Assembly (NCBI GenBank): GCA_024867545.1
Contig: JANFNE010000004.1
Location: forward strand, 124,001-188,000
Direction: 5' to 3'
DNA from: Phytopythium helicoides
Taxonomy: Eukaryota > Oomycota > Peronosporomycetes > Pythiales > Pythiaceae
DNA length: 64,000 nt
Shown in pieces: positions 50,785 to 60,879 of this stretch; the stretch's first letter is position 1; every line of letters starts with the position of its first letter. The notes beneath the pieces were generated by a model that made no database searches, was not told where the DNA came from, and saw only the letters and a program-made list of their open reading frames with translations. A program made the translations under genes and the position numbers.

Positions 50785-53700
50785 ATGAGCTCCGGCGCCG
50801 CATCACAACTGGTGCGCATGCCCGGATCGGGAGTCAATGAGCGTGGGGAGCTGCAGAGCGAAGCGCAGAGAAGTCAAGAGTCGACTGCGCCTCAGGAGCA
50901 AGCTGAAGCCGCGAAGAGGAAGCGCGGCAAGCCCAAGAAGACTCGAAGCCCCAAGGAGCGCTTGCCTCGGGCACTTCCAGCCCCCGCTCCAGCGTCAGAG
51001 GACGCTCCGCAGGCTGCGGAGACGGCTGCAGACGCGCTCATGTCTGCAGAGGACGTGACCGAGGTAACCTCGGCTGCAGCGGGCTTCCCAAGTCCAGCAG
51101 ATGTGCCTGAATCGGCTTTGGTGCCCCACGCGGCGCCCACGGCCTCGGGAGGAGGAGCCTCTGTCACCGGAAGCCCTCTGCTACTCAATCCTGTTGTCGC
51201 CGGCCTTGGGAGGCCTCAGGGTTTCTACGGAGACCCGCATTGGGCCTGGGGAATACCCGTTCAGGTGCCCCCAAGCCCTCGTCTGCGGCTGGAGTACGTG
51301 CCTCTTGCAGAGGTGCGAGAAGCCGACGTGGCTGCGTACGTCGAGACCCAGAAGACCCACTGGCAGAGCTGTCCCCGCGGACTCCACTGCCCTCCAGACC
51401 CAGCGTACCCTCCGGCCCTGCCCGCAGAGGCGATGCTCGAGTGGTGTGCCCAAGGACTTCGGGCGGACGCGTATCTTCGTCGGCGCATTGAAGAGACGCG
51501 GGAAGCGGCCTTTTTGGCGATCCTCAGGATTCGACATGTTTGCCTGCCCGTCCACACGGATATGTACGCGTTCACAGTGCCTCTGAACGGTTTTGGAGCT
51601 GCAGAGTGCGTGGCGGTCCTACAGACCGCCCTACAGGAAGCCGGGTACGAGTTTTTCAACCTCGCGCCTGAGTGGTACGCGCACCCTGAAGCCAACACCG
51701 CTCCTGAGCACGTTGTGCGTCAAGAGGTCCAAGAGGTGCTTGCAGCTATCCGCCCCATCGTGGAGAGGTGGCGAACGATCGCCGGAGACGTGCCATGCAT
51801 GCTCCAGGCTGTGGAGCAACCGTTCCTGCACGCCGAAGACGTCGAAGTCGTGATTATGGAGAACGTCGACCTTGAAGGGGACATCATGATGCTGGAGGGT
51901 GCCTCAGAGCACCTCACGCCCGAACTACACCTTCGTGTACGCTCCGTCAGCGTTCCCTTTCAGGGGAGCTCGTCGAGCGGCTCAGGAGCTGCCGTCCCGT
52001 ACAAGAGACAGCAGAGGATGGCCTTCGTACCAGGCTCGGAGTTATCTCTCCCAGTGGGGTACGGCTCCAATGCGTCCTCGGAGAGTCTGAACCAGTCGGC
52101 TGGGTCAGAGAACCACGAGATGTCTGAGGAAGGTGGTGCCGTTGCAAGTTTCCCTGCAGCGATGATCCCCGGACCCGCCGTCATGATGGCACACGGAGCG
52201 CCTCAGACGATACTGCCGCAGACTGCGATCCAAGGCCTGTGGATGACCGAGCAACACCTCGAGTCTACGCTCAAGCCGACCGCGCTGCCTATGCTGCCCC
52301 AGACGCCAAGTCCCCGCAGAGTGTCCACCTCCTCTCGGGAGTCCTCCATAGGCTCCCCAGTCGTGGAGGCAGCTCCAGAGGCCAACCTGGTCATCGATCC
52401 TCTGCGGAGCGCGGCAGTGCAGCAGATGCTAGCCGCAATGCAGCAAACGCATCTTGAGGAGCTCCAGAGGCAGCAACAAGCGTGGTCCGAGCAGCAACAA
52501 CGTCTGCAGGCAGAACGAGCCGCAGAGAACCAGCAGTTCCAGCAGCTTCTCCAGGAGAGCGTGCAGAAGGAGAGGCAAGCGAAAGCCGAGGCTCTGGAGG
52601 AGTTCAAGCGTCAGGTGGGACTTCAGTACGAAGAGGACCAGAAGCAGTTGACTGCCACCCGTGCAGCAGAAGCAGCGGACTTCCGAGACCAGCTCCAGAA
52701 GCTCCAGCAGCAACAGCAGCAGCAGTATGCTCAGCAGATGACTCGGGTACAAGAGCAGATGAATCGCCTCCTTGAGGATCAACAGCAGCAACAAGCCCGG
52801 GACCAGCAGAAGCGAACCCTCGAGAAGCAGAAGGAAGACCGTGAGCGGAACGCGCTGCAGCAGCAAGTACTGCAGCTTCAGCAAGCGCTACAGCAGGCCC
52901 AAGTGAGCTCTCCAGCCACTAGCGGAATGCCTCAAGGGAGCGCGCCACCGACGGTGCGGAACCCGTCTGCAGCGGTGTCTACAGCTGCCTCTACAGCTAC
53001 GGTTACAGTGGCGACGACCGCCCCTGCAGCTTCTGCAGCGGCCTCCGCAGCGCCCTTTCAACCTCTGCAAGCAGCAGCTCCCGCGTTCCGCCCTCCAGTA
53101 CCAAGCTTCACAAGCAGCCTCAGCAGATCGGCTTTGCCTCTGCAGTTCGGCCCCTCAAGGTCTGCCGCAATTCCCTCAGCGTCATTTGCCACGGGACAGG
53201 CGCCTGTAGCCTCAGGGTATGCTCCCCCAGCCTCAGGATCCACTCCATTTGGCTATTCCGGAAGGGGATCATCAAGCATCCCACCCGGAGGCAGCGGAGG
53301 GTCCAGAGGCGTTGGAGGATGGCCCGGAAGCTCCGGAGGAGGTCAAAGGCCAGACAGTGGCAACGGAGGCTCCAGCGGATTCCCTGGTGGACTTCCCCCC
53401 TCAGGAGGTGGACACCCACAGGGTTTCCCCCTTCAAGCCGCCTCTGCAGCCGCTACAGTCGCTCCTGTGGCGGGTTTCAGGATGATGATGCCGTACAACT
53501 CGATTCCGTGCTTCGACGGCACGGGCACGCTTGAGGAGCGACGCAAGTGGTGGACCCAGTTCAGCTATTCTGCAGATGCGTGCATGTGGACTCCGGAAGA
53601 GAAGGCCAAGCAACTCCCGAGGTGGCTCGAAGGAAGCTCAAGAGCGTGGCACCAGCAGCTGGACTCTGCAACGCAGACCTCGTGGAAGAAAGTCTCGAAA

Positions 53701-54579
53701 GCCTTTGTGGAGCAGTTCTGCAAGTCGTCAGACACCGTCCTAGAGCGGTACATGGACATGACGCCCCGCCGCAATGAGAAGCCTCTGCATTTTCTCTGGA
53801 GGCTGAACGCGGCAGCCGCTAAGGCGAAGGTGGATACTACGTCTCCGGAGACTCGTCAGAAGCACATCCGACGCTTCCTGCAGCGCGTCAATGACAAGAC
53901 TGTGAGATACAACCTTGCAGGTCGTGCATTCTTCTCCATGAAGGAGTTTGAAGAGACGCTGAAGATGTTTCAGGAGGTGACCGAGGGGGAAGACGACAAC
54001 GAAGTCGATGCGCTCTACAGGAAGGACTCTGCTAAGTCGGTGCAGTTCAAGAAGCCTACCGACGTCGTCACGGGGCGATACCGCCCTAAGGAGACCGCCG
54101 CCAGAACGTATTGGGCAGAGGAGGCCAGCGGAAGAGAGGACTTCGAGGACCAAGCTCCAGAGGACGGGCACGAGGGATATGCCTATGCGGCTCAAGGGAA
54201 TCCGTCTAGTACTCGGGGTATCAATTACCCCTTGAGGAACAACGGATACACCGGAAACTCACCCCGCTCCAGCCAGCGTCCCAACCCAATGTCGCCCTCG
54301 AGAGCTGTGTGCCCAAAGTGCGGCCGTACAAGCCACTCCGCTGAAGACTGCTGGCAAGATCTGGTGTGTGAGACCTGCGGAGACCGCGGGCACCCTACGG
54401 AGCGGTGCTACAGGAAGCCTTTAGCCTGCCCGATCTGCGGAGAGGCACATTCTGGACGCTGCCCTTTGCTCAAGGACTTCTTCACGTGGATCAAGGAAAA
54501 GTCTACCTCCGCAAGCCCAACGGACAAGCCTCAGCCGCCCAAGGCACTCCCGAGTGTCAACCCGCCTTCGTTAAACTAG
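50785..54579 (+). CDS. gag: retrotransposon Gag polyprotein
   Basis: 1,264 residues from the first ATG in frame; an upstream GTG is open but less likely. The N-terminal half is Ala/Pro/Ser-rich. A Gln-rich coiled coil lies at about 52440-52910. A Ty3-type capsid region follows at about residues 900-1085 (FDGTGTLEERRKWWTQFSYSA ... KVSKAFVEQFC is the recognisable core, quoted in parts). Three zinc knuckles lie near residues 1177-1232: CPKCGRTSHSAEDC and CETCGDRGHPTERC (both C-x2-C-x4-H-x4-C), and CPICGEAHSGRC (C-x2-C-x3-H-x3-C). The protein should form the particle and bind element RNA. It is longer than most Ty3/gypsy Gag proteins, chiefly through its N-terminal extension. The stop at 54577 directly follows a slippery heptamer. 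Confidence 0.9.
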   Translation: MSSGAASQLVRMPGSGVNERGELQSEAQRSQESTAPQEQAEAAKRKRGKPKKTRSPKERLPRALPAPAPASEDAPQAAETAADALMSAEDVTEVTSAAAGFPSPADVPESALVPHAAPTASGGGASVTGSPLLLNPVVAGLGRPQGFYGDPHWAWGIPVQVPPSPRLRLEYVPLAEVREADVAAYVETQKTHWQSCPRGLHCPPDPAYPPALPAEAMLEWCAQGLRADAYLRRRIEETREAAFLAILRIRHVCLPVHTDMYAFTVPLNGFGAAECVAVLQTALQEAGYEFFNLAPEWYAHPEANTAPEHVVRQEVQEVLAAIRPIVERWRTIAGDVPCMLQAVEQPFLHAEDVEVVIMENVDLEGDIMMLEGASEHLTPELHLRVRSVSVPFQGSSSSGSGAAVPYKRQQRMAFVPGSELSLPVGYGSNASSESLNQSAGSENHEMSEEGGAVASFPAAMIPGPAVMMAHGAPQTILPQTAIQGLWMTEQHLESTLKPTALPMLPQTPSPRRVSTSSRESSIGSPVVEAAPEANLVIDPLRSAAVQQMLAAMQQTHLEELQRQQQAWSEQQQRLQAERAAENQQFQQLLQESVQKERQAKAEALEEFKRQVGLQYEEDQKQLTATRAAEAADFRDQLQKLQQQQQQQYAQQMTRVQEQMNRLLEDQQQQQARDQQKRTLEKQKEDRERNALQQQVLQLQQALQQAQVSSPATSGMPQGSAPPTVRNPSAAVSTAASTATVTVATTAPAASAAASAAPFQPLQAAAPAFRPPVPSFTSSLSRSALPLQFGPSRSAAIPSASFATGQAPVASGYAPPASGSTPFGYSGRGSSSIPPGGSGGSRGVGGWPGSSGGGQRPDSGNGGSSGFPGGLPPSGGGHPQGFPLQAASAAATVAPVAGFRMMMPYNSIPCFDGTGTLEERRKWWTQFSYSADACMWTPEEKAKQLPRWLEGSSRAWHQQLDSATQTSWKKVSKAFVEQFCKSSDTVLERYMDMTPRRNEKPLHFLWRLNAAAAKAKVDTTSPETRQKHIRRFLQRVNDKTVRYNLAGRAFFSMKEFEETLKMFQEVTEGEDDNEVDALYRKDSAKSVQFKKPTDVVTGRYRPKETAARTYWAEEASGREDFEDQAPEDGHEGYAYAAQGNPSSTRGINYPLRNNGYTGNSPRSSQRPNPMSPSRAVCPKCGRTSHSAEDCWQDLVCETCGDRGHPTERCYRKPLACPICGEAHSGRCPLLKDFFTWIKEKSTSASPTDKPQPPKALPSVNPPSLN

Positions 54580-57500
54580 GGCGCTCGCCAGATCACAGGG
54601 GTCTGGTGCGTGTCGAGCGGAATCCCCTAGTTATGAGGGCGTTTGCATATGTCGGTCCGAAGATTGCGGCTCCAGCAGGAATCGCTAATGTCAACATGGA
54701 CCCTGCATCAGACGCCCTCGTTCAACCTCCCTTCGTTGCATCCTGTCATCTGGTCACTCCTGAAGAAGACAAGGACACTCCTGAGCTCGAGCTCCAACCC
54801 GGCCAGCGCATGAGCTGGTGGGAGCACAACGACGCCGACGACCGGTGCCATATGACGGCTATGGTCAGAGGAGCCGTGTGTGATGAGCCCACGCTGATCA
54901 TGCTCGACACAGGAGCTACCACAAGCATTGTGGGTCTGGACTTTGCACGCAAGTCAGGACTCAAGCTGAAGCATGGTGAACAGCTGACGGTAAATGGCAT
55001 GGGAGGGACGAAGACGAAGATTACGGCAAGAGCGAGGGTGAAAATCACCCTAGGGCTGCGAGTGGTGTACGCTATGGACGTCTGGGTCGGCAACATCGGT
55101 GAAGGAGTCAACTGCCTCCTAGGGATGAACTTCATGTACGCTGCAGGCGTGCGGTTGAGCCCCGGGGAAGGAGCGATCGAGCTGCCGGATGAGGAGCGCA
55201 TTCTTCTGGTAGGGGGGCCGACTCAGCCCTCCCAAGGGAACGAGCACACGATTCAGCAAGCCTCGGGTCAGGCGACATGGCTAGCCCCTGGGGAGCGTGC
55301 GGTTATACCGATTTCCGCTGCGCTCCAGAAGCGGTTCGAGCAGGGCGCGCAACTCTGGCTCTCCAGAGGCGAATGTTGGGTCACGCAAGTGTTTCGGCGA
55401 GGAAGGCAGCAGCGGCCGGTCGGCATTGAGGTTGTGAACGTTTCGCAGTCTAAGGAAGTGCGGATTCCCCACTACGTGAGCGTCGCTACAGTTGTGGACG
55501 CCGGTCGCCTGCCGCGCACTCGAGGCCCGTATGTTCGGCCGGGTTCCCTAAGGTACCAAGAGTGGACGCAGCTGGTGTACGAGAAAACACACTCCCCTGA
55601 GTGGCTGGGGCGCCTTGCGGCTGAGGAGCCTACCCAAGACGAGTGGAAGAGCCCAGGGGCACAGGTTTCCCCCAAGAGGATACTCCTGAGGTCGAATGAG
55701 GTGCGCGAACTGAGCCCTGCTCAGGGGCGGCCTGAGGCGCCAGCAGCTTTTGTCGGCCTGCCCGAGCTAGATGGAACACGAGAGCCCGTTAAGAGCTCGC
55801 CAGAGTGCCACATCTCAAGGGACCCGCCTCCTGAGGGCTTGGATGAAGCAGAACCCACAGGGGAAGCTGAAGACGCGTTGTCAAGGGCCTCCACAGACCG
55901 GCTCCAGGCGAATTTGGCTCGGGTGATGCGAGCCGAAGCAGACGTCGCTGAAGAGGCTCCAGAAGTGTTCTACAGGGAAGGAGAAGATGCGATCTTGCTC
56001 CACGAGCTCCGGGATCAGCTGGCAACGTTACCGGATCTGTCTGACCTCACTCCAGAGGCAGACATTGAGAAGGCAGACGTCGGCACCCCTGGGGAGACGA
56101 CCCCAGCTCAGGAAGAGCAGATGCGTGCGATCCTAAGGCGCCACAGGAGCGCCTTCTTAGGGGAAGGCAATGCCCTGCCTCCAGCGGCCAGAGGAGTCTT
56201 TTGTGACTTGGACGTTCAAGGGGCGAAGCCTATAGCTCAAAGGGCTCGACGAGTTCCGCCACAGTTCCTGCAGAAGGTGTACGAGTTGCTCAAGAAGCTC
56301 CTCGAGAGCGGATTGATTGAGTTCTCCAGCTCTCAATGGGCCTCTCCAATTGTGATCATCCTCAAGAAGAACGGCAAGGACATCCGGTTGTGCATTGACT
56401 ACAGGCGAGTGAACGAACTGCTGCAGATGGACTTCTACCCGATGCCCCTGATCGACGACCTCCTGAGCAATTTTGCAGCCATCCTGTGGCTGGCCAGCCT
56501 CGATATGGCCAGTGGCTTCTGGGCGATTCCGTTGACGCCTAGGGCCAGGAGCATCTCGGCTTTTATTTGCCCTCTGGGGCATTTCCAGTGGACGCGTATG
56601 CCCTTCGGGTTGAAGAACGCTCCTCTGGTCTATCAGCGAGTGCTGGACAACTGCCTCTGGGGATTCGTGCGACTCCCTGCAGAACTCGAAGCCACAGTCG
56701 ATCCTGAGGTGCTAGAGCACTACCAAGTGTACGTGCCGTCTCCAGAACTCAGCGGCGACCAAGAGACGCCTCCCGAGACAGAGGAACCGCTAACTGTCTT
56801 CCAGATCAATCGGCCTGCCCCTCCACAGATGGGGCCTGTCCTCGGGAGAAGCAGCTATATCGATGACGTAGCCTTTGGAGCGGGCTCCTGGGAAGAACTG
56901 TGCGCAATGGTTGACGAGCTGCTGTTCCGTCTTCGCTACTGGGGGATATCGGTCAGCTTGCCCAAGAGCATGTTTGGCAAGAGCGAGGTGGACTTCCTGT
57001 CCCACAGGGTCGGTCGAGAAGGCATCCAAGCCACTCCTAAGATCGCCAAGAGCGTCCGCGACCTCCAGTTCCCGTCAACTCTCAAAGGGGTGCAATCCTT
57101 CCTGGGGAGTATCAACTACTACGCGAAATTTATTGAGGGGCTTCCCCAGATTGCGTCGGTGTTGTACGAGCTTACCGAGGAACAAGTGAGACGCCAAGAG
57201 AATCTGGAGCGCGCCAGGACTGCTTTCGAGCTCCTGAAGGAGAAGATCACCTCCACGCCGTTGCTGCGCCATCCTGATCGGTCCAAGCCTTTCGTGGTCA
57301 TCGTCCACGCTAACAAGTGGGCAGTCAGCGCAGTGGTCGCCCAAGAACACGACGGCCTCTTACACCCAGTGCGGTTCACAGGACGGGTCCTCCAAGGAGC
57401 AGAGCTCAATTATCCGGCTGCAGATAAGGAAATTCTGGGGCTGTTGCGCGCTCTAGACGTCTACTTCACGCTGCTGGTCGGGCAAGCTCTCAAGGTGTAT

Positions 57501-60185
57501 ACCCGGTACTCTACGCTGGGATGGCTATTCCGGTCCAAGTCGCTGAAGGGAAGGTGTCACCAGTGGGCTACCATGCTCTCCCCTTGGACGCTTGAGGTAG
57601 TACAGGTGACGAGAGACCTAGATGGGCTTGCAGCGCTGCTCAGCGCTAGCATCACGCCTCGGGAGCACATGGACAAGGCCGTAGAAGAACTCGTTCCCCA
57701 GAAGGTGCTGCAGAAACCGGCTCCGCCTGTGAGTGTGGAGATGCTGGACGAAGGCTATGAGGGCTGGCTCCTGACGTTTGACGGAGCTGCCAAGCTCAAG
57801 ACCCAAGTTGGAAGTGACGGATATATCCTCTGGAAGCTGCCGGGGTGGAAGATTGTTGCCGCTCGGGGCGACTACCTCTCGGGTGAGGGAATCACGGTCA
57901 ACGTCGCAGAATACCAAGGCCTGATCAGCGGATTGGAGATGGCGCTGGAGAAAGGTGTTCAAGAGATCGTCGTAGTAGGCGACTCCCGCCTCGCCATCCA
58001 GCAGAGCCAAGGCGTTATCAACTGCCACGACCCCAAACTAGCGGCGATGCTCGTTCGAGTGCGAACGCTGCTGGAGAGATTTAAATCCTCTCAGCTGATC
58101 CACGTCAAGCGCACGTTCAACTCTGCAGCCGACCATGTGACCACCCGAGTGCTGCAAGCCGAGAAGTCCCTGCAGATTGTCGATTCGATGGAGCTAGAGG
58201 TGCTCGAGAAACTCAACCGACTCCCAGAGCAGCTGACGAAACCTCCTCAGGCAGAGGAGGTGCTCTCCAGGCTGAGAAGCGATCTGGAAGAACCTCCTGA
58301 GGCACCCGAAGACGTATTCGCAGTGTTGACAAGGGCCCAAAGGCGCAGCCCCAACCAGGTATCAGCGGAGAAGCAGGACGCGTTGGAGGAGGCACCGGAG
58401 CCACCAATAGGTGGCTCTGCAGTGCTGACACGCGACCGCCCCGCTGGGAGCCTGAGGCGAACAGCTGCTGACCCTGCTGGAGAGAACCCTACTGTGGAAG
58501 CTCGTTGGGAGCGCATCCGAGTCAATCAAGATGCTGAGGAGCCACTCCGCAAGCTGAAAGCCTATCTACGGGGCGCCTGGGAAGAGCTCACGCAAGCTGA
58601 GTCTCGGGAGCTGAGCAAATCTGCAGACCGATTCGTCCTCGATGGACAAGGCGTGCTATTCTACGTCCCCGCAGCGACCCGCAGGCGACCGCGCTCAGAG
58701 GCAAGTCGACCAAGGCTGGTAGTTCCTCAGGAGCTACGCAGAGATCTCCTCCAGCAGCATCATGAGGATAAACAAGGCGGCCACCAGGGGATCCTCCGCA
58801 CTTACGAGCGGCTCCGTACAGACTTCTACTGGACAGGCATGTACGCCGACGTCGAGAGCTACGTGAAGGAGTGTGTGGACTGTACGACGGCCAAGGGGAC
58901 TCCTCGGAATCCCGGCCCGTCGCCTGGCAACCTGCTAGCTGCAGAGCCGTTCCAAGTGGTCTCTATGGATTTTGTGCTTCCGCTCCCCAAGACTGCCAAA
59001 GGCAACACCGCTCTACTGCTGTTTCAAGATACCTTTTCAGGATACGTCATGTGCAAGCCCATGGCCAAGACAGAGTCTCAGGATGTTGCAGAAGCCTACG
59101 AGGAGTGCGTGTTTCAACGCTTTGGGGCGAGCCCCATGCTCCGCCATGACCGAGACCCCCGCTTCATGTCCGACGTGTTCCGCCAGTTTCGAGAGCTTCT
59201 CGGGAGCCGCCAGAGGGCGACCCTAGCTTACCGACCTCAGAGCAATGGTCAACAGGAGCGATCCGGCCAGACGATCGTCAGGAGTGTGCGCGCTTACGTC
59301 GAGGAAGCCGACCAGAGCGACTGGGACGACATCGTCCGCAGGTTGATGTTCTGTATTAACACCTCCTATGACTCCACTCGCCGCGACACGCCTTTCTACC
59401 TAATCCATGGCTGGGACGCTCGAACCACGGTGAAGGCGATGCTGGAGCGGGTCCCCCGAGGCGTAGACGCGAAGACGGCATACCTCTGGAGGCTAAAAGT
59501 CCAACGGGAGTACGAGTACGCTAAGGCGTGGGCTCGAGACCTGCAGGAAGAAGCCAAGCGACGACGCGCGGATCAGCAAACAGCTCTCTGGAACGCGCTC
59601 TCAGAGAAGTTCAAGGAGGGGTTCGGCATTGGAGACGCCGTATGGCTGTACATGCCGCGTGTACGCCCGGGCTTGAGCAAGAAGCTCGCCCATAAGTGGC
59701 ACGGTCCCTTCAGGATTCTCGAGAAGGACGCTGATTTCCGATACAAGCTGCAGATCGAGGGCACGGACTACAAGTTCTACCCGTGGGTGCACGTCAGTCG
59801 GCTCAAGCCGCGTGTGCTGCACGAGAGTCGCCCCCAGGCGACTCTGCAGGACGTGCCCGATAAATTCGACTTTGACGCAGCTCTGCTGCCAGAGGACAGC
59901 TGGGAAGCCGACGAGACTGCTGGGGAGTTCGAAGTGGAGGCACTGCTGGACGTAAGGGCGGTGAAGAAGACTCGCAACGCGCGTCAGATGCGTGAGTACT
60001 TGGTGAAATGGCGTGGCTACGAAGAGACCGAGTGGGTGCCTCTGGAGAGGCTGAACTGTGGTCGCTTACTCTACGAGTTTGACAAGACACGCCGCTCCCG
60101 AGCCAGGTTTCGAGCGATGCAGTCTGCAGACGAGTTTGGGTCCTCAGGCGGGGAACCAGAAGGCTCCAGAGGCCGATCCGACTAG
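54405..60185 (+). CDS. pol: retrotransposon Pol polyprotein (PR-RT-RNH-aRNH-IN-chromodomain)
   Basis: A 1,926-codon frame; in the element it is probably read from about 54573 after the frameshift. Protease: LDTGATTSIVG near 54903 and LLGMNFMYAAG near 55120. Reverse transcriptase at 56230-57080 with ASPIVIILKKNGKDIRLCID, MPFGLKNAP and the catalytic YIDD at 56856. The usual RNase H follows at 57240-57640, but its TDAS-like active site reads VHANKWAV. A second, archaeal/plant-type RNase H at 57770-58190 keeps FDGA, AEYQGL, GDS and SAAD. Integrase has a zinc-binding HHCC region near 58750-58890 and a core with Asp in SMDFV, Asp in RHDRDPRF and Glu in NGQQERSGQ. A chromodomain (REYLVKWRGYEETEWVPLE) ends the protein near 60045 and would guide integration to chromatin marks. 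Confidence 0.95.
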   Translation: MLQEAFSLPDLRRGTFWTLPFAQGLLHVDQGKVYLRKPNGQASAAQGTPECQPAFVKLGRSPDHRGLVRVERNPLVMRAFAYVGPKIAAPAGIANVNMDPASDALVQPPFVASCHLVTPEEDKDTPELELQPGQRMSWWEHNDADDRCHMTAMVRGAVCDEPTLIMLDTGATTSIVGLDFARKSGLKLKHGEQLTVNGMGGTKTKITARARVKITLGLRVVYAMDVWVGNIGEGVNCLLGMNFMYAAGVRLSPGEGAIELPDEERILLVGGPTQPSQGNEHTIQQASGQATWLAPGERAVIPISAALQKRFEQGAQLWLSRGECWVTQVFRRGRQQRPVGIEVVNVSQSKEVRIPHYVSVATVVDAGRLPRTRGPYVRPGSLRYQEWTQLVYEKTHSPEWLGRLAAEEPTQDEWKSPGAQVSPKRILLRSNEVRELSPAQGRPEAPAAFVGLPELDGTREPVKSSPECHISRDPPPEGLDEAEPTGEAEDALSRASTDRLQANLARVMRAEADVAEEAPEVFYREGEDAILLHELRDQLATLPDLSDLTPEADIEKADVGTPGETTPAQEEQMRAILRRHRSAFLGEGNALPPAARGVFCDLDVQGAKPIAQRARRVPPQFLQKVYELLKKLLESGLIEFSSSQWASPIVIILKKNGKDIRLCIDYRRVNELLQMDFYPMPLIDDLLSNFAAILWLASLDMASGFWAIPLTPRARSISAFICPLGHFQWTRMPFGLKNAPLVYQRVLDNCLWGFVRLPAELEATVDPEVLEHYQVYVPSPELSGDQETPPETEEPLTVFQINRPAPPQMGPVLGRSSYIDDVAFGAGSWEELCAMVDELLFRLRYWGISVSLPKSMFGKSEVDFLSHRVGREGIQATPKIAKSVRDLQFPSTLKGVQSFLGSINYYAKFIEGLPQIASVLYELTEEQVRRQENLERARTAFELLKEKITSTPLLRHPDRSKPFVVIVHANKWAVSAVVAQEHDGLLHPVRFTGRVLQGAELNYPAADKEILGLLRALDVYFTLLVGQALKVYTRYSTLGWLFRSKSLKGRCHQWATMLSPWTLEVVQVTRDLDGLAALLSASITPREHMDKAVEELVPQKVLQKPAPPVSVEMLDEGYEGWLLTFDGAAKLKTQVGSDGYILWKLPGWKIVAARGDYLSGEGITVNVAEYQGLISGLEMALEKGVQEIVVVGDSRLAIQQSQGVINCHDPKLAAMLVRVRTLLERFKSSQLIHVKRTFNSAADHVTTRVLQAEKSLQIVDSMELEVLEKLNRLPEQLTKPPQAEEVLSRLRSDLEEPPEAPEDVFAVLTRAQRRSPNQVSAEKQDALEEAPEPPIGGSAVLTRDRPAGSLRRTAADPAGENPTVEARWERIRVNQDAEEPLRKLKAYLRGAWEELTQAESRELSKSADRFVLDGQGVLFYVPAATRRRPRSEASRPRLVVPQELRRDLLQQHHEDKQGGHQGILRTYERLRTDFYWTGMYADVESYVKECVDCTTAKGTPRNPGPSPGNLLAAEPFQVVSMDFVLPLPKTAKGNTALLLFQDTFSGYVMCKPMAKTESQDVAEAYEECVFQRFGASPMLRHDRDPRFMSDVFRQFRELLGSRQRATLAYRPQSNGQQERSGQTIVRSVRAYVEEADQSDWDDIVRRLMFCINTSYDSTRRDTPFYLIHGWDARTTVKAMLERVPRGVDAKTAYLWRLKVQREYEYAKAWARDLQEEAKRRRADQQTALWNALSEKFKEGFGIGDAVWLYMPRVRPGLSKKLAHKWHGPFRILEKDADFRYKLQIEGTDYKFYPWVHVSRLKPRVLHESRPQATLQDVPDKFDFDAALLPEDSWEADETAGEFEVEALLDVRAVKKTRNARQMREYLVKWRGYEETEWVPLERLNCGRLLYEFDKTRRSRARFRAMQSADEFGSSGGEPEGSRGRSD
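54570..54576 (+). promoter_or_regulatory. -1 ribosomal frameshift site at the gag stop
   Basis: G TTA AAC lies immediately before the gag TAG. Slipping back one base gives GTT AAA CTA GGG, the frame of pol. GTTAAAC is a known functional heptamer in other -1 frameshift systems. The pol frame is -1 relative to gag and overlaps it. I did not establish a downstream pseudoknot. Confidence 0.65.
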
Positions 60186-60879
60186 CGCTGGTGTGCGGAC
60201 AAGCGACAAGCTGAACGACAAGAAAAGCAAGAAAAAGAACATGCATATTCGGCCAAGAGCCATCGGCCCAGTGCCAACGTCCAAGGGACACCGCTCCACA
60301 GGAGCGACTTCATTTCTACATGTTACGCGGGAGCTCCGTAGCCCCGCTCGCCCAAGAGGCATTCGTCCAAGCGACATGTTTCAGGGGAACCCTCGGCGTC
60401 AAGGGCGCCGAGGTCCTGAGACGCCTGTGTGCGCAGCGTCAAGTTACGCTGCAGAGGAGCCCCGAGGGACCGCCAGACGGCCCGCTCGAGAACGGGGCGG
60501 CCTCATTACATGTTATAAAAATTGAGGAAGAACGCCGCAGACACAAGAAACCAGAGGAAGTTGATTTTAACCAGAGGAGTGAGCCAGAGGACTCCAGAAG
60601 ACAAACAAAGTGAACTACACCAGCAGAGGGCAACAGCCAGAGGCATACGACATGTATTACGCTTCGCACGTTTAAAAGGGAACGACTCTGCTCCTGCAGA
60701 GCCGCGCTACCGACCTCCTGAGCAAGAGCACGCTGGATTCTGCCTGCAGCTACCCGCCACAGACTCCTTGTGCGAAAACGCTTCAGGGGAGCGCCTCCTT
60801 AGGCGCTACAACCCACCAGCAGACTGGGAAACCGGTCGAAGACGCACTTGGACTTGAAGAGAGCAGACGGCGCGAACGG
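60186..60879 (+). other. spacer between pol and the antisense ORF
   Basis: About 690 bp. It follows pol directly and forms the 3' flank of the antisense frame. Short plus-strand frames here look arbitrary. The two transcription units would converge in this spacer. Confidence 0.5.
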
